DNA from: Hanleya hanleyi
Taxonomy: Eukaryota; Mollusca; Polyplacophora; Lepidopleurida; Hanleyidae
Assembly: GCA_036873755.1 (NCBI GenBank)
Contig: JAVTVY010016079.1
Location: 1-64,000, forward strand
DNA: 64,000 bases
Reading direction: 5' to 3'
Shown: piece after piece, positions 46,401-54,033 of the stretch
Numbering within the stretch: the first letter of the stretch is position 1
How the letters are laid out: every line of letters starts with the position of its first letter
The notes under the pieces: generated by a model
Databases searched by the model: none
Told to the model about the DNA's origin: nothing
What the model saw: only the letters and a program-made list of their open reading frames with translations
Made by a program: the position numbers and the translations under genes

Positions 46401-49400
46401 GGCTAATTCGGATTTGACTGACCTGGTCGGTTCCGTCTTTTTACGTGAGTATCCAGAGTGGTGTATGAGGCTGCGTCGCTTCGTCATCGTTTCCTTCAGT
46501 TTGCTGTGGAGTAGTTCAGCAACATGTACGGGTTTGTATGCTGAAGGATACTCCTTCGGTTTCCATGACCTTTGTCACTTACCGAGCTACCCCGGACTTT
46601 TTCAGTTTCTGTATTACCTGCAGTGTAAGCACAGAATCTATTTTCCTCTTCTAGTGGATGAATAGATGGAAGAGCCTTCATTCCGGCGGTAGTGTTGCTG
46701 TTCTTTTCTTCCGACACTGAGGTATCTTTGCGGTGGCGTTGTTGTGTTCGGCCCAGTACGCACCTATATCGTTTTTGGAGGTCAAATCTCACCGGTACTG
46801 CACTACTTTTATCGGAGAACTTTTTGACCGGTGTTTCTTCCTCCGTCTCAGCCAGTCTTGTAAGACTGCGTCGAGGAGGGCTGGAGAACATTTTTGGTTC
46901 GAGAATTGACACTCCTCTCGTTACAGCGGAAGTCAACTAATTCTCAATAACCTACGCTTGTGTTGTGTCAGACATTATCATAGCTTTTGTCCTTCATTAC
47001 AAGCACGGGGAACTGTGTTTTGTTTCCCCTGTTGCTCCTGCTTTTAGGGATCGTCGCTACGAGTTTATCACGTTTCCGGTATGTCGGACTCTCTATCAGG
47101 TTCTTACGACCGGGTGACTGTTATACTCGTAGAATGCCTCATTTATGAGTAATTTCAGCGACCTTTTGTTTCTGATTGTTATTTCTCATACTACGATCCC
47201 AGCTGTCTTGGCAGCGTTTTGCGTACGTTTGGGCGTAATCTGGCTGAAGGACTCATTCCTCGGCCGCTGCTACTCCTTCTGCCAGCTTTTCTTCTAGAAC
47301 GATCTCTCTGGTTGTTCAGGTGTCATCCCATCGTTCCACGTAATTTTTCTTCCACTCCCTGGAGTATGATGGTTGCATGGAGTCGTTTGTTCACCCCGTC
47401 GCTTTCCGATGGGTACTGAGATTCACTCCAGACGTTGCAGTTCCGGAGCTGGTTTGGGCGCTGTATCGTTTTCAGGAGTGTTTTTCAGTCTACATGTATG
47501 ACATCTAATTATAACCTTCTGTGATCATAGATGACTTATGTTTTTTTATATTCCTGCAGTCTGGTAGCTTGTTACCGCTGGAGTTTGGCTGATACTTCAC
47601 GGGAAACTATTGTCTAGGTCTTAGTGCAGCTGATGGGCTCTAACACCTAGTCATTTTTCCCCCAGACTTAGCTATTTTATGCACTGTCGTGTGATTCATG
47701 GAGTATGAACCGGATTTCGTCATCCCGGCATATCTACAGGTTCTACTCTTACGGATTTGTCTTTGGTTTATGTCTCCTTATGGCTTTTTCCGGAGTCCGT
47801 CTACCGACTCTGTTCTGCAGTCTATAATTGAAATCATGGCAGAGTTATGGGCCCTGATTATAGCTCGCGCGTACAAACACGTGTTTTGTTTTGTGCCGGT
47901 TTCGGTCCCTCTTCTAGCAGGAAATATTATATATGTTCTTCCTAGCTTTCCAAACTTCTCGTTTGGCGTACACGGACGTACCTGCGGAGGCTATTTCACT
48001 CTCGTTGGTATTGCTTCATCAGTTCAGGGCTGTACTGACATCCTGTTTCCTTTGGAGTCTGTGGACGACGTTTTAGGATCGTATCTGGAGGTTTGCGATA
48101 CGTTTGTTTGTCACCACCTATGGGATTGGATGTTGTTAGGACGGGATTGCTACACCCTGGGACCGTTGTGGTGCCCAGGCTGTTGGTCACTCGTCCATAT
48201 CTATCAGGCATGGAAATTTTCTTCAATAAGGCTGATTGCAGACTTTTATCAAAATTTTGAAATTTCAGACTTTTTTGAAGTAGATTTTACACTTTCCTGT
48301 GGTTACAATTCCCATGCCTGCTCTATGCACTAGACCTTCTTGTGGTTTTACCATTTTGTAATTTGGTAAGTAATCTTGCTCTCCCCAATTTTTCAAAAAG
48401 AAGGGGGGGTGAGATTTTTGGGTCTAGTGTATGTCAGCTTTATTCACTGGGCCTGTAGTTACTATAGGCCGGATGAGTATATCAAGGACCGTATCGTCAT
48501 TATTATACATTTATGGTCTTTGATTACTTCGCTGACTCCTGTACTCCCCTTCGCTTATGCTCGGGGTCCTTTTGTTTCCGACCACTCATTCCCTCCGTCC
48601 TGCTATGGTATTCTAGCAAAAAAGTATGTGAAGGTAAGTTTTACAGCGCAAGAAATATGAAAAATTTGAAAATCAATTTTCCTATTTCTAAGCTTAAACT
48701 TACCTTCACATACTGTGATGGCCCTCCCAGCCTCCCCGCTGATGGGTTATTCACACTGCGTTGAATGGGGAAGAAGGAAGTGACGTGGTCGGTCACATGG
48801 GATCTGGGTACTCGCGCATGGGCATTGGGGCAGGGACTATTTTTATTCTGTGGTAATATATTACAATTAGGCAATCGCGTAAGAACACGATAGCAAAAAG
48901 TATGTGAAGGTAAGTTTAAGCTTAGAAATAGGAAAATTGATTTTCAAATTTTTCATGTTTTTCATGTTATCACATCAACTTTAGTGTGACATTTTATTGA
49001 TATGACTCCAATTTTGAGCTTTCAACTGAGGAATGTGTTTTATTTTCCGTGCTGGTTTGTTTTGCACTCTGCACTGCTCTGGCCCGGCACTGCAGTCACT
49101 GCCGCTGTACATGTGCTTGTACTTGATGAGCCGGTCCCACTGTCGCCATTCCGGGTATTTCTTATTCATTTTATGCCTATTTTTGTTTTATTTCCTGTCA
49201 TAATCTGGTCATCATAGGGCATAATAACATATTAATCCTTCCCAAATATTTAGCTTGTTTTTCTTTGAAGCATAATCCTTGTGGAGGTTCGGTCAATTGC
49301 CTTATTACTGTGACCACGGTGGCATGTATTTGTGCACTCGGACGTTATTTGTCATATCATCACAGTGATGATATATTTGATATCATCACTGAAATGAAAA

Positions 49401-52400
49401 TATCACTTTTATTCAATTGATAATTTTCGCTATCTCATCACCAAGTATATAATAAAATGTCCAATTTGGAGAATATCTTGTCCATTCTGTGTTTGGAACT
49501 GATACCATCAGTTCTTCATTGATACATTTGATGTCTGTGAACAAGGGACAGCCTCGATTATCATCATGGTTATGGAGAATTAAGTTTGAAAAACCATATG
49601 TTTCTATCTGATTGGTAAATAGCTACAGGAAATTGGCAAGTGAACATTTGGCATGCAATTGCGAAGCAGTAAATATTGAGAACTGAACTAGTATTATATA
49701 ATTAGTATCAGTAACATTTAAATGTGGACATAATGTGGACATACTAATGTTCCACATGTACTGTACTCTGTTCTACAATGGTGTAGATGTCAGAGCATCT
49801 GCCTCACAAACAGGAGTTCCTGCATGGATCAATCCCAGGCAGATTCATACACCGAGCAGAGTATAGTACCATAGCAGGGACTACATCTTCATATTAACAG
49901 CATCGTATCGGTACCTGAGCAGACCGTCCTTGGTTGTGTGTCCACTCCGGTATTGCCACAGTACCATTATGGTGAAGACGTAGTCAACACTATGGCACCT
50001 TACCGCTCCGGACACACTGTTTTTACAGGCAGAGAGCTGTAACACTTAAACAATGGAACTTGTTGCTTCCTCGCTTGTGTGCTCCGCATTAAAAAACTGG
50101 TTGGCCCAGTGTAATAGGATAATATGACTAGGTGACATATCATCTCTGCCTATGGCATGGGGCTTGGGTGAAGCAACTCTAAATTAAAGACATCACTGGT
50201 ACTGCTATGCCGCATGTAGGTGCAATGTCATGATATGTGTTGAAAGCAACATTAAATCCTGTTCACTCACCCAGTTACTATACAATACACGTAGCTAATG
50301 ACTTCTCATTTGTCTATTTCCAGTGATATTTTGTATCCTAAAGACAGTTGCAGTCCCCACAGTGGAATATCAGCAGAGGTCATGTGTCGCAGTAGAGACT
50401 ATGTGGTAGGAACTTGTATATTTTCTTGCTATACAATTTAACAATATCGATGCAACTCAGCTGCTATTTGGAAATGGTGAAACACTCAGTGTTCACATAA
50501 GCTCCCTGATAGAACATGGTCTTTTGTGCTGAAACATCATGCTGTTTTGTGCGAGTGGTTTGTAGACCATGTGAATACCATGGACTTGAGTTCACTTTAG
50601 ACTGAAGTGTTAAGCATTTATCTTTACTCCTTGCCGGATATTACTTGTCCTCAAAATCCTTGTGTTCCACTGATAAGTTTAACATAGTAGGGGATATTGG
50701 GGTACAGTGGGACATGGGGCACAGTGGGACAAGCCATCTAGCTCTTTTGTTAAGAACAAGAGGCACATAACATTACTATCAGCAGAAAGCTATCACCCCC
50801 ATACAACTTCTATATTGATTACAAGTAAAACCTATCATTGGTAAAAAATTAAGGACACAAAAACTGCTTTTGAGCAGTCCAAGTAAGTTTTTAGGACAGG
50901 ATGATAGTTCGTTATGAGAAGTTTTCAGCAGTACTTCATTGCTGTTTTATTACTACTGAGAGAGGATGGACAAAGGTACACTTTAATTCTATCGATTTAT
51001 TATCTCAGCTGTATGTATTAGTTTTTTGTCATAAAAAGGAATATATCATGTACGTGGGGCAGAGTGGGACACTTTTGCCGGGGCACACTGGGACAATAAT
51101 AATCAAATGGTGAAATTTCTTGTCATCCTAAAATGCCATTAAAGTGCATTTTTTTGTTTCCTAGATGGCAGTATTTGCTAATCCTATCAGATTTGATGAG
51201 TTTTTCTAAAACTTCCGAAGTCAAATGCTTTCGTTGGGATGCGAATCACACAAAATATTTTTTTTCTTCCTCAAATTTGGCTCCTAGGAAATATTTTACG
51301 TAAAGCAGGGGCCTATTACAACTAACTTAACCACCGCTGTTGAATCTTCTAAACTCTTATGAAACATATTTACTTCTTATAAAATGTATTTTGATTATTG
51401 TCCCATCGCACCCCAGTGGGTGTCCCAGAGTACCCCATAGTGGGGTAAACTGGGACACATTTTTTTATGTTTTTAAAACAGAATTTTGGAGAAAAGTATA
51501 AGAGATATTTCAGATTTTTTTGTGTGACTATGTCATGATAAGTATAAGTTATAACGAAAGTATACAAGGCTACACTGCAGGGCAATAATAACAGAGATTT
51601 TTGCAAAAAGGTGAAAAATGTCCCAGTGTACCCCAATCTCCCCTACACAAGTAGTGTTAATCTGAAAAACCTAAGATTCATTTTGACTCAATATTTCAGC
51701 AGTTTATTTTGCCATCAACATGAGAGTGATCTCCCTGCCCACACTGGCTCTCATTCTGAAACTGGCCAAAGAAATTGAGTCAAAATGAATCTTACGTTTT
51801 TCGTATTAACTCCACTCATTTATTACTTCATCTTAATCCGAATATTTTTCTTGTGTTCATCATTTCAGATGTGGAAGTTTACTCAGAGTAGGTGTGTACA
51901 GAGGAAGGAGGTCTCCTCTGTTGTTAAGGTGAGAACCCTTAATATTGCCCTAATAAAGGGGTAATGGTGACCCTGTTTAATCCCATGATCCTTCAAGAGT
52001 AATGTCTACAAAAAAATCACTCAACATTTCTTCGCAAAACTGGACTCCAGGTTGGTTCCTTGTATACAGGTTTATTGTTACTCCTCAGCCTTAATTTCTA
52101 CTGAATGTATATATACTGTGCCTAAAAGTTTTACTTTCTACAATTGTGTGGGAACATTCATCCATGTTTCAGTGACTGATCTGACCTGTCCATTTCAAAG
52201 ACATGAGGATGGTTACATATTTTTGAAGATGTTCATTTGTGGTAGATCTGTAAGATCAAGTGATCATGGTCATGGTGATTAGTGCAAACATACTTTACAT
52301 GTATATCTCCTAACTAATAATAGCTGTTTGTTTATTTCAGTTACCAGCGGAGGATATGAAGGAGATCTTGGAGCAGATGTCCAGGATGAGGGCCAGTGTG

Positions 52401-52444
52401 GGCTGGGAGTTCCTCTATACCTTTGACAAGGAGTTTACTGATAG
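28356..52444 (+). CDS. POLR3E: RNA polymerase III subunit RPC5 (spliced, 13 exons, C-terminus outside window)
   Basis: Exons: 28356-28373, 31161-31211, 31574-31651, 32633-32751, 33600-33682, 33933-34046, 39185-39351, 39841-39965, 40195-40286, 40985-41105, 50324-50405, 51869-51928, 52341-52444. They total 1214 nt in one continuous frame (404 codons plus 2 nt). Strong matches to RPC5 include VDVYLSKSLADNLYVFQ, AKIKPKQQK, GEQLALNVDG, GELHLTPVHGIVQLKPTFAY, EEPWV, SDILYPKDS, MWKFTQSR and GWEFLYTFDKEF. RPC5 is a peripheral subunit of nuclear Pol III that works with RPC4 in initiation and termination (family knowledge). The human protein is about 700 residues, so a little over half is present; the C-terminal winged-helix part lies past the right edge. 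Introns 6, 10 and 13 are swollen by repeats. Confidence 0.92.
28403..28498 (-). CDS. CLCN7: CLCN7 exon 1 (start codon, lysosomal sorting signal)
   Basis: ATG at 28498-28496 in context GAAGCC-ATG; the exon encodes 32 residues ending QSQNDLK and stops at AAG|GTAAAC. EREPLL fits the [D/E]xxxL[L/I] lysosomal sorting pattern and sits where human ClC-7 has its own N-terminal dileucine. It joins in phase 0 to the next exon at 21213, giving NDLK-INTDHN. No in-frame stop is seen immediately upstream, so a longer start is possible. Confidence 0.8.
28929..29087. mobile_element. Hairpin MITE carrying a Pol III B-box-like core
   Basis: About 70-bp arms, ATCCAATTATTTTTAGGATG and onward, repeat inverted almost perfectly. 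The centre contains GGTTCGAGTCT (29004-29014), which fits the tRNA B box. Located in POLR3E intron 1, about 430 bp downstream of the CLCN7 start codon's far side. Confidence 0.7.
29088..31160. other. POLR3E intron 1 remainder
   Basis: Contains GGTTGATTATAG repeats near 29528-29585 and AT-rich sequence. Several ORFs of 65-113 codons on either strand have no recognisable domains. Confidence 0.4.
31161..31211 (+). CDS. POLR3E: POLR3E exon 2
   Basis: 51 nt, acceptor CTTCAG, donor CAG|GTGAGT. Encodes VDVYLSKSLADNLYVFQ, the conserved RPC5 N-terminus. Confidence 0.93.
31574..31651 (+). CDS. POLR3E: POLR3E exon 3
   Basis: 78 nt, acceptor GTTGTAG, donor AAG|GTTAGT. Encodes YPVRPAHLSYEDVPLLAAKI and KPKQQK; YPVRPA and KIKPKQQK are family signatures. 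Confidence 0.93.
31652..32632. other. Intron without recognisable content
   Basis: POLR3E intron 3. No repeats or conserved ORFs were recognised. Confidence 0.4.
32633..32751 (+). CDS. POLR3E: POLR3E exon 4
   Basis: 119 nt, acceptor ACAACAG, donor ATAG|GTCAGT. Encodes IELELGVNSTGANYAFSKGE and QLALNVDG; KGEQ.ALNVDG is conserved in RPC5. Confidence 0.92.
32752..33599. other. Intron without recognisable content
   Basis: POLR3E intron 4. Nothing recognised beyond AT-rich sequence. Confidence 0.4.
33600..33682 (+). CDS. POLR3E: POLR3E exon 5
   Basis: 83 nt, acceptor TCCACAG, donor GATG|GTGAGT. Encodes AVYDKQVLSSMPQAANSSNY and AIGLLKD, aligned to the KLMDKQTF...SRYAAAL region of RPC5. Confidence 0.9.
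33933..34046 (+). CDS. POLR3E: POLR3E exon 6
   Basis: 114 nt, acceptor CTTTTAG, donor GCAG|GTCAGC. Encodes GELHLTPVHGIVQLKPTFAY and LDRADTKHKADN, one of the best conserved blocks of the family. Confidence 0.95.
34661..37590. repeat. 16-bp minisatellite array with interspersed 240-bp spacers
   Basis: The unit is GATGTGAAGGATGGTT with variants (GATGTGGAGGATTGGT, GATGTGAAGGATGGGT). Blocks lie at 34661-35847, 36088-36376, 36615-37087 and 37150-37590. They are separated by near-identical spacers (35848-36087 and 36377-36614, shortened at 37088-37149) that begin AAGCAGTTTTCTCAAACTAT. A diverged spacer-like sequence precedes the array at about 34328-34500. Because 16 is not a multiple of 3 and the unit lacks minus-strand stops, long repetitive ORFs appear by chance. 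Confidence 0.92.
37640..38660. repeat. About 165-bp satellite, six or so diverged copies
   Basis: Each unit has GACTTGTCCGGGCTGGATCT, GGTTAATATTGTATG, GTAGTTGTGCAGCGTG, and TTTTCAAGAGTTATGGCCCT. The first unit is preceded by a TCCGTCCGTCTGTCC run (37681-37713). Units near 38180-38480 are the most alike. Confidence 0.88.
38661..39184. other. Intron without recognisable content
   Basis: End of POLR3E intron 6 after the satellite. No feature seen. Confidence 0.35.
39185..39351 (+). CDS. POLR3E: POLR3E exon 7
   Basis: 167 nt, acceptor TTTCAG, donor CAC|GTAAGT. Encodes SQDEAEDDAQAVTIKFARAE and REEEPWVTMTYHSRH. An internal GGTAAGAG at 39300 resembles a donor, but reading through it keeps the family sequence. 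Confidence 0.92.
39841..39965 (+). CDS. POLR3E: POLR3E exon 8
   Basis: 125 nt, acceptor ATTTAG, donor GGA|GTAAGT. Encodes GDRSEAEKLLLYANKTDEVS onward, with a Lys/Glu-rich end. Alignment to RPC5 is moderate (DSRSEHERQYLL). Confidence 0.85.
40195..40286 (+). CDS. POLR3E: POLR3E exon 9
   Basis: 92 nt, acceptor TTTCAG, donor AACG|GTAAAA. Encodes LPNNVLSLSQLRTLPLSDQI and RALLLN, matching NVLSMAQLRTLPLADQIK. Confidence 0.93.
40287..40984. other. Intron without recognisable content
   Basis: POLR3E intron 9. It shows loosely repeated AATCCC-CC-AG-TAA phrases near 40490-40650 but no defined element. Confidence 0.35.
40985..41105 (+). CDS. POLR3E: POLR3E exon 10
   Basis: 121 nt, acceptor TTTTCAG, donor AAAAG|GTGAGG. 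Encodes TLRFSQLMALLQHGTEPVAA and LRSLQQVALLVQGCWVVK, matching the LRGIQKVAMLVQGNWVVK segment. The following intron carries DIRS element C. Confidence 0.93.
41377..41514. mobile_element. 138-bp MITE-like palindrome
   Basis: Arms of about 55 bp (ATCAACTGTTTCTTGACGAA, TACCATAAATATTTCATCGA) are almost perfectly inverted around a short T-rich loop. It lies at the start of POLR3E intron 10. Confidence 0.75.
42198..42370. repeat. Left inverted terminal repeat of element C
   Basis: ATTTCTTGCGCTGTTAAACT, then CTTACCTTCACATAC, through CACGTCACTTCCTTCTTCCC. Matches 48765-48956 inverted except at the outer tip. Confidence 0.85.
42601..43424 (+). pseudogene. Gag-like ORF1 of element C
   Basis: A 47-codon ORF (42601-42744) begins MASVFCIVCEKSKPTTDPHS and carries C-x2-C, H-x2-C-x2-C and C-x2-C spacings like the first ORF of B. 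A frame break then leads to a Ser/Thr/Pro-rich stretch open to 43424 (GSEIQGSVVMSVANSISALS and onward). No catalytic motif; a structural gag role is inferred from position and Cys pattern. Confidence 0.6.
43430..43930. repeat. Imperfect direct repeats in element C
   Basis: GGTACTGCAGCATTGGCGCA recurs at about 43439 and 43543 and, changed, at 43688 and 43856, each followed by CAACCTACC-TTACTT-TGCA. ACTCATATGCAACCAACAAC to GTATCATTGTTGTATTAGTA is repeated at 43616 and 43784. Probably an expanded Gag repeat domain. Confidence 0.75.
46200..47420 (+). pseudogene. RNase H remnants of element C pol
   Basis: Near 46243, codons read SNTAAWGHHL after an in-frame stop, resembling [12 protein letters not shown] of B. 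Near 47228, GRNLAEGLIPRP resembles [13 protein letters not shown]. The order and spacing match B's RNase H, but the frame is badly broken. Confidence 0.45.
47698..48333 (+). pseudogene. Tyrosine recombinase remnant of element C
   Basis: A 211-codon open stretch. Its SSVQGCTDILFPLESVDDVL and DTFVCHHLWDWML...TLGPL line up with [24 protein letters not shown] and [12 protein letters not shown]...MLGPL of B. The HxxR and tyrosine positions are lost (VQGC and HLW), so it is inactive if this alignment is right. Confidence 0.45.
48614..48714. repeat. Internal complementary region of element C
   Basis: Reverse complement of the left tip up to GCGCAAGAAAT, then reverse complement of the right tip from ATGAAAAATTTGAAAATC. 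Confidence 0.82.
48765..48956. repeat. Right inverted terminal repeat of element C
   Basis: Inverted match to 42198-42370; ends CAAATTTTTCAT. It contains GTATGTGAAGGTAAGTTT, a perfect-looking splice donor in the sense direction of POLR3E. Confidence 0.85.
48957..49780. other. Intron 10 between element C and a SINE
   Basis: No repeat of note apart from a short palindrome ATATCATCACAGTGATGATA near 49354. A 62-codon minus-strand ORF (48981-49169) is unassigned. Confidence 0.35.
49783..50272 (+). mobile_element. tRNA-headed SINE, older relative
   Basis: Head GGTGTAGATGTCAGAGCATC with B-box-like GGATCAATCCCAG, core with GGAACTTGTTGCTTCCTCGC shared with the SINE at 27618-27990, and a tail AACATTAAATCCTGTTCACT followed by CACCC. 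A target duplication is not clear. POLR3E intron 10. Confidence 0.7.
50324..50405 (+). CDS. POLR3E: POLR3E exon 11
   Basis: 82 nt, acceptor TTTCCAG, donor GTG|GTAGGA. Encodes SDILYPKDSCSPHSGISAEV and MCRSRDYV, nearly identical to the human segment. Confidence 0.95.
50688..51645. mobile_element. 958-bp non-autonomous element with 27-bp inverted ends
   Basis: TAGGGGATATTGGGGTACAG at the left is matched inverted by TGTACCCCAATCTCCCCTA at the right. The motif GGGGCACAGTGGGAC and its variants recur inside in both orientations. No transposase ORF or clear target duplication. POLR3E intron 11. Confidence 0.72.
51656..51810. mobile_element. 155-bp MITE
   Basis: GTTAATCTGAAAAACCTAAG and ATTCATTTTGACTCAAT are repeated inverted at the right end with three changes. 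It lies 10 bp from the previous element. Confidence 0.75.
51869..51928 (+). CDS. POLR3E: POLR3E exon 12
   Basis: 60 nt, acceptor ATTTCAG, donor AAG|GTGAGA. Encodes MWKFTQSRCVQRKEVSSVVK, matching MWKFTQSRWVVRKEVATVTK. Confidence 0.95.
52341..52444 (+). CDS. POLR3E: POLR3E exon 13 (source of the downstream minisatellite)
   Basis: 104 nt, acceptor ATTTCAG, donor GATAG|GTAAAT. Encodes LPAEDMKEILEQMSRMRASV and GWEFLYTFDKEFTD, matching LCAEDVKDFLEHM...GWEFILPYDGEF. Its last 68 nt plus GTAA form the unit of the tandem array that follows. Only this copy has the upstream part and the acceptor, so it is the authentic exon. Confidence 0.93.
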
Positions 52445-53436
52445 GTAAATGTCTAGGATGAGGGCCAGTGTGGGCTGGGAGTTCCTCTATACCTTTGACA
52501 AGGGATTTGCTGATAGGTAATGTCTAGAATGAGGGCCAGTGTGGGATGGGAGCTCCTCTATACCTTTGACAAAGAGTTTACTGATAGGTAAATGTCTAGG
52601 ATGAGGGCCAGTGTGGGCTGGGAGTTCCCCTATACCTTTGACAAGGAGTTTACTGATAGGTAATGTCTAGGATGAGGGCCAGTGTGGGATGGGAGCTCCT
52701 CTATACCTTTGACAAGGAGTTTACTGATAGGTAAATGTCTAGGATGAGGGCCATTGTGGGATGGATGTTCCGCCATACCTCTGACAAGGAGTTTACTGAC
52801 AGGTAAATGTCTAGGATGAGGGCCATTGTGGGCTGGGTGTTCCTCTATACCTTTGACAAGGAGTTTACTTATAGGTAATGTCTCGGATGAGGGCCAGTGT
52901 GGGATGGGAGTTCCTCTATACCTTTGACAAGGAGTTTACTGATAGGTAATGTCTAGGATGAGGGCCATTGTGGGCTGGGAGTTCCTCTATACCTTTGACA
53001 AGGAGTTTACTGATAGGTAATGTCTCGGATGAGGGCCATTGTGGGCTGGGTGTTCCTCTATACCTTTGACAAGGAGTTTACTGATAGGTAATGTCTAGGA
53101 TGAGGGCCAGTGTGGGCTGGGTGTTCCTCTATACCTTTGACAAGGAGTTTACTGGTAGGTAATGTCTAGGATGAGGACCAGTGTGGACTGGGTGTTCCTC
53201 AATACCTTCGACAAGGAGTTTACTGATAGGTAATGTATAGGATGAGGGCCAGTGTGGGCTGGGAGTTCCTCTATACCTTTGACAAGGAGTTTACTGATAG
53301 GTAAATGTCTAGGATGAGAGCCATTGTGGGCTGGGAGTTTCTCTATACTTTTGACAAGGAGTTTACTGATAGGTAAATGTCTAGGATGAGGGCCAGTGTG
53401 GGCTGGGAGTTCCTCTATACCTTTGACAAGGAGTTT
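52377..53436 (+). repeat. Exon-derived 71-72-bp minisatellite, left block (about 15 copies)
   Basis: The first unit is the authentic end of POLR3E exon 13. Each unit equals the 68 nt from ATGTCCAGG to CTGATAG plus GTAA (72 bp), or one A less (71 bp). Every unit therefore keeps a CTGATAG|GTAA donor, and each 72-bp unit reads as ATG to TAA. The block ends inside a unit at element D. Confidence 0.95.
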
Positions 53437-53638
53437 ATTCGTTGCCTAAATCGTAAACCTGCTTCAATTATTGCCTTTAAACTCCATTTAAATGCACAAT
53501 CAAACGTAGAAAACGGAAGTTAAAACTAAAAATTATCTCCCCTAGGAGATAGAGTTATCCGCCCCTAGGAGAGCTCTCACTCTTCCCAACGTGGTTACTA
53601 TATAAGACAATGCACAGCCCATTCTCTTCCTCTTTCTC
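53437..53638. repeat. Left inverted terminal repeat of element D
   Basis: ATTCGTTGCCTAAATCGTAA, shared inner part to TCTTTCTC. It contains TATATAAG near 53599, a possible TATA box upstream of gag. Confidence 0.85.
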
Positions 53639-53774
53639 CTGTTTGCTCGAGCAGTGCACATCTAGGGAAGTATTCAGAGTCAATTTTACAACATTGGTTG
53701 TTGTTGTCTCGCTGGTATATCCTTTATCAAGTGTTGAGTTTGTTGTTTATTCGGAACTTACTTACTGTATTATT

Positions 53775-54033
53775 ATGTCGGAAGTTCCGTCTTTTATTCC
53801 GTGTCGTACGTGCGGGAAAAATTTGTTCCCTTTTGGACGCTCACACGGCTTGCTTTTCATGTAAAGATTTGTGTTATTGTGCGTCCACGTGCGCGGAATA
53901 TGTATTATGGGTTCCGACGGCTTGGAAGATTTATGCCCAGGGCCGTCGTGCTTTGCTTTTATATGCTTGTGAGGACCCGTCTATTTCGGAGATCGACAGA
54001 CGGGTCTTAGAAATTTCTTTGGTCAATGTGTGA
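53775..54033 (+). pseudogene. Gag-like ORF1 start of element D, frameshifted
   Basis: ATG at 53775 gives MSEVPSFIPCRTCGKNLFPF and stops at 53862. A second frame from about 53832 continues HTACFSCKDLCYCASTCAEY and AWKIYAQGRRALLLYA, together repeating the Cys pattern and W-Y-A-R order of B's gag. It is interrupted by one frame break. Confidence 0.65.

Larger units (their letters stand above)
42198..48956 (+). mobile_element. DIRS-like retrotransposon C, old copy
   Basis: 6759 bp in POLR3E intron 10. Terminal repeats (42198-42370 and 48765-48956) are inverted with distinct outer tips, and the internal complementary region at 48614-48714 fuses both tips (GCGCAAGAAAT|ATGAAAAATTT). Decayed coding traces follow the DIRS order: gag start at 42601, RNase H traces near 46240 and 47220, recombinase trace near 48080-48200. 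No RT motif could be read. It belongs to a different family from A/D and B. Confidence 0.85.

Noticed and set aside
48981..49169. Minus-strand ORF with YPEWRQWDRLIKYKHMYSGS
   Set aside because: Composition looks protein-like, but no family is recognised, no splice sites with partners were found and it is only 62 codons; left unassigned.
52445..52800. Repeat units as additional real POLR3E exons
   Set aside because: Units lack an acceptor directly upstream and, read on in the exon frame, meet TAA immediately after the donor AG-G.
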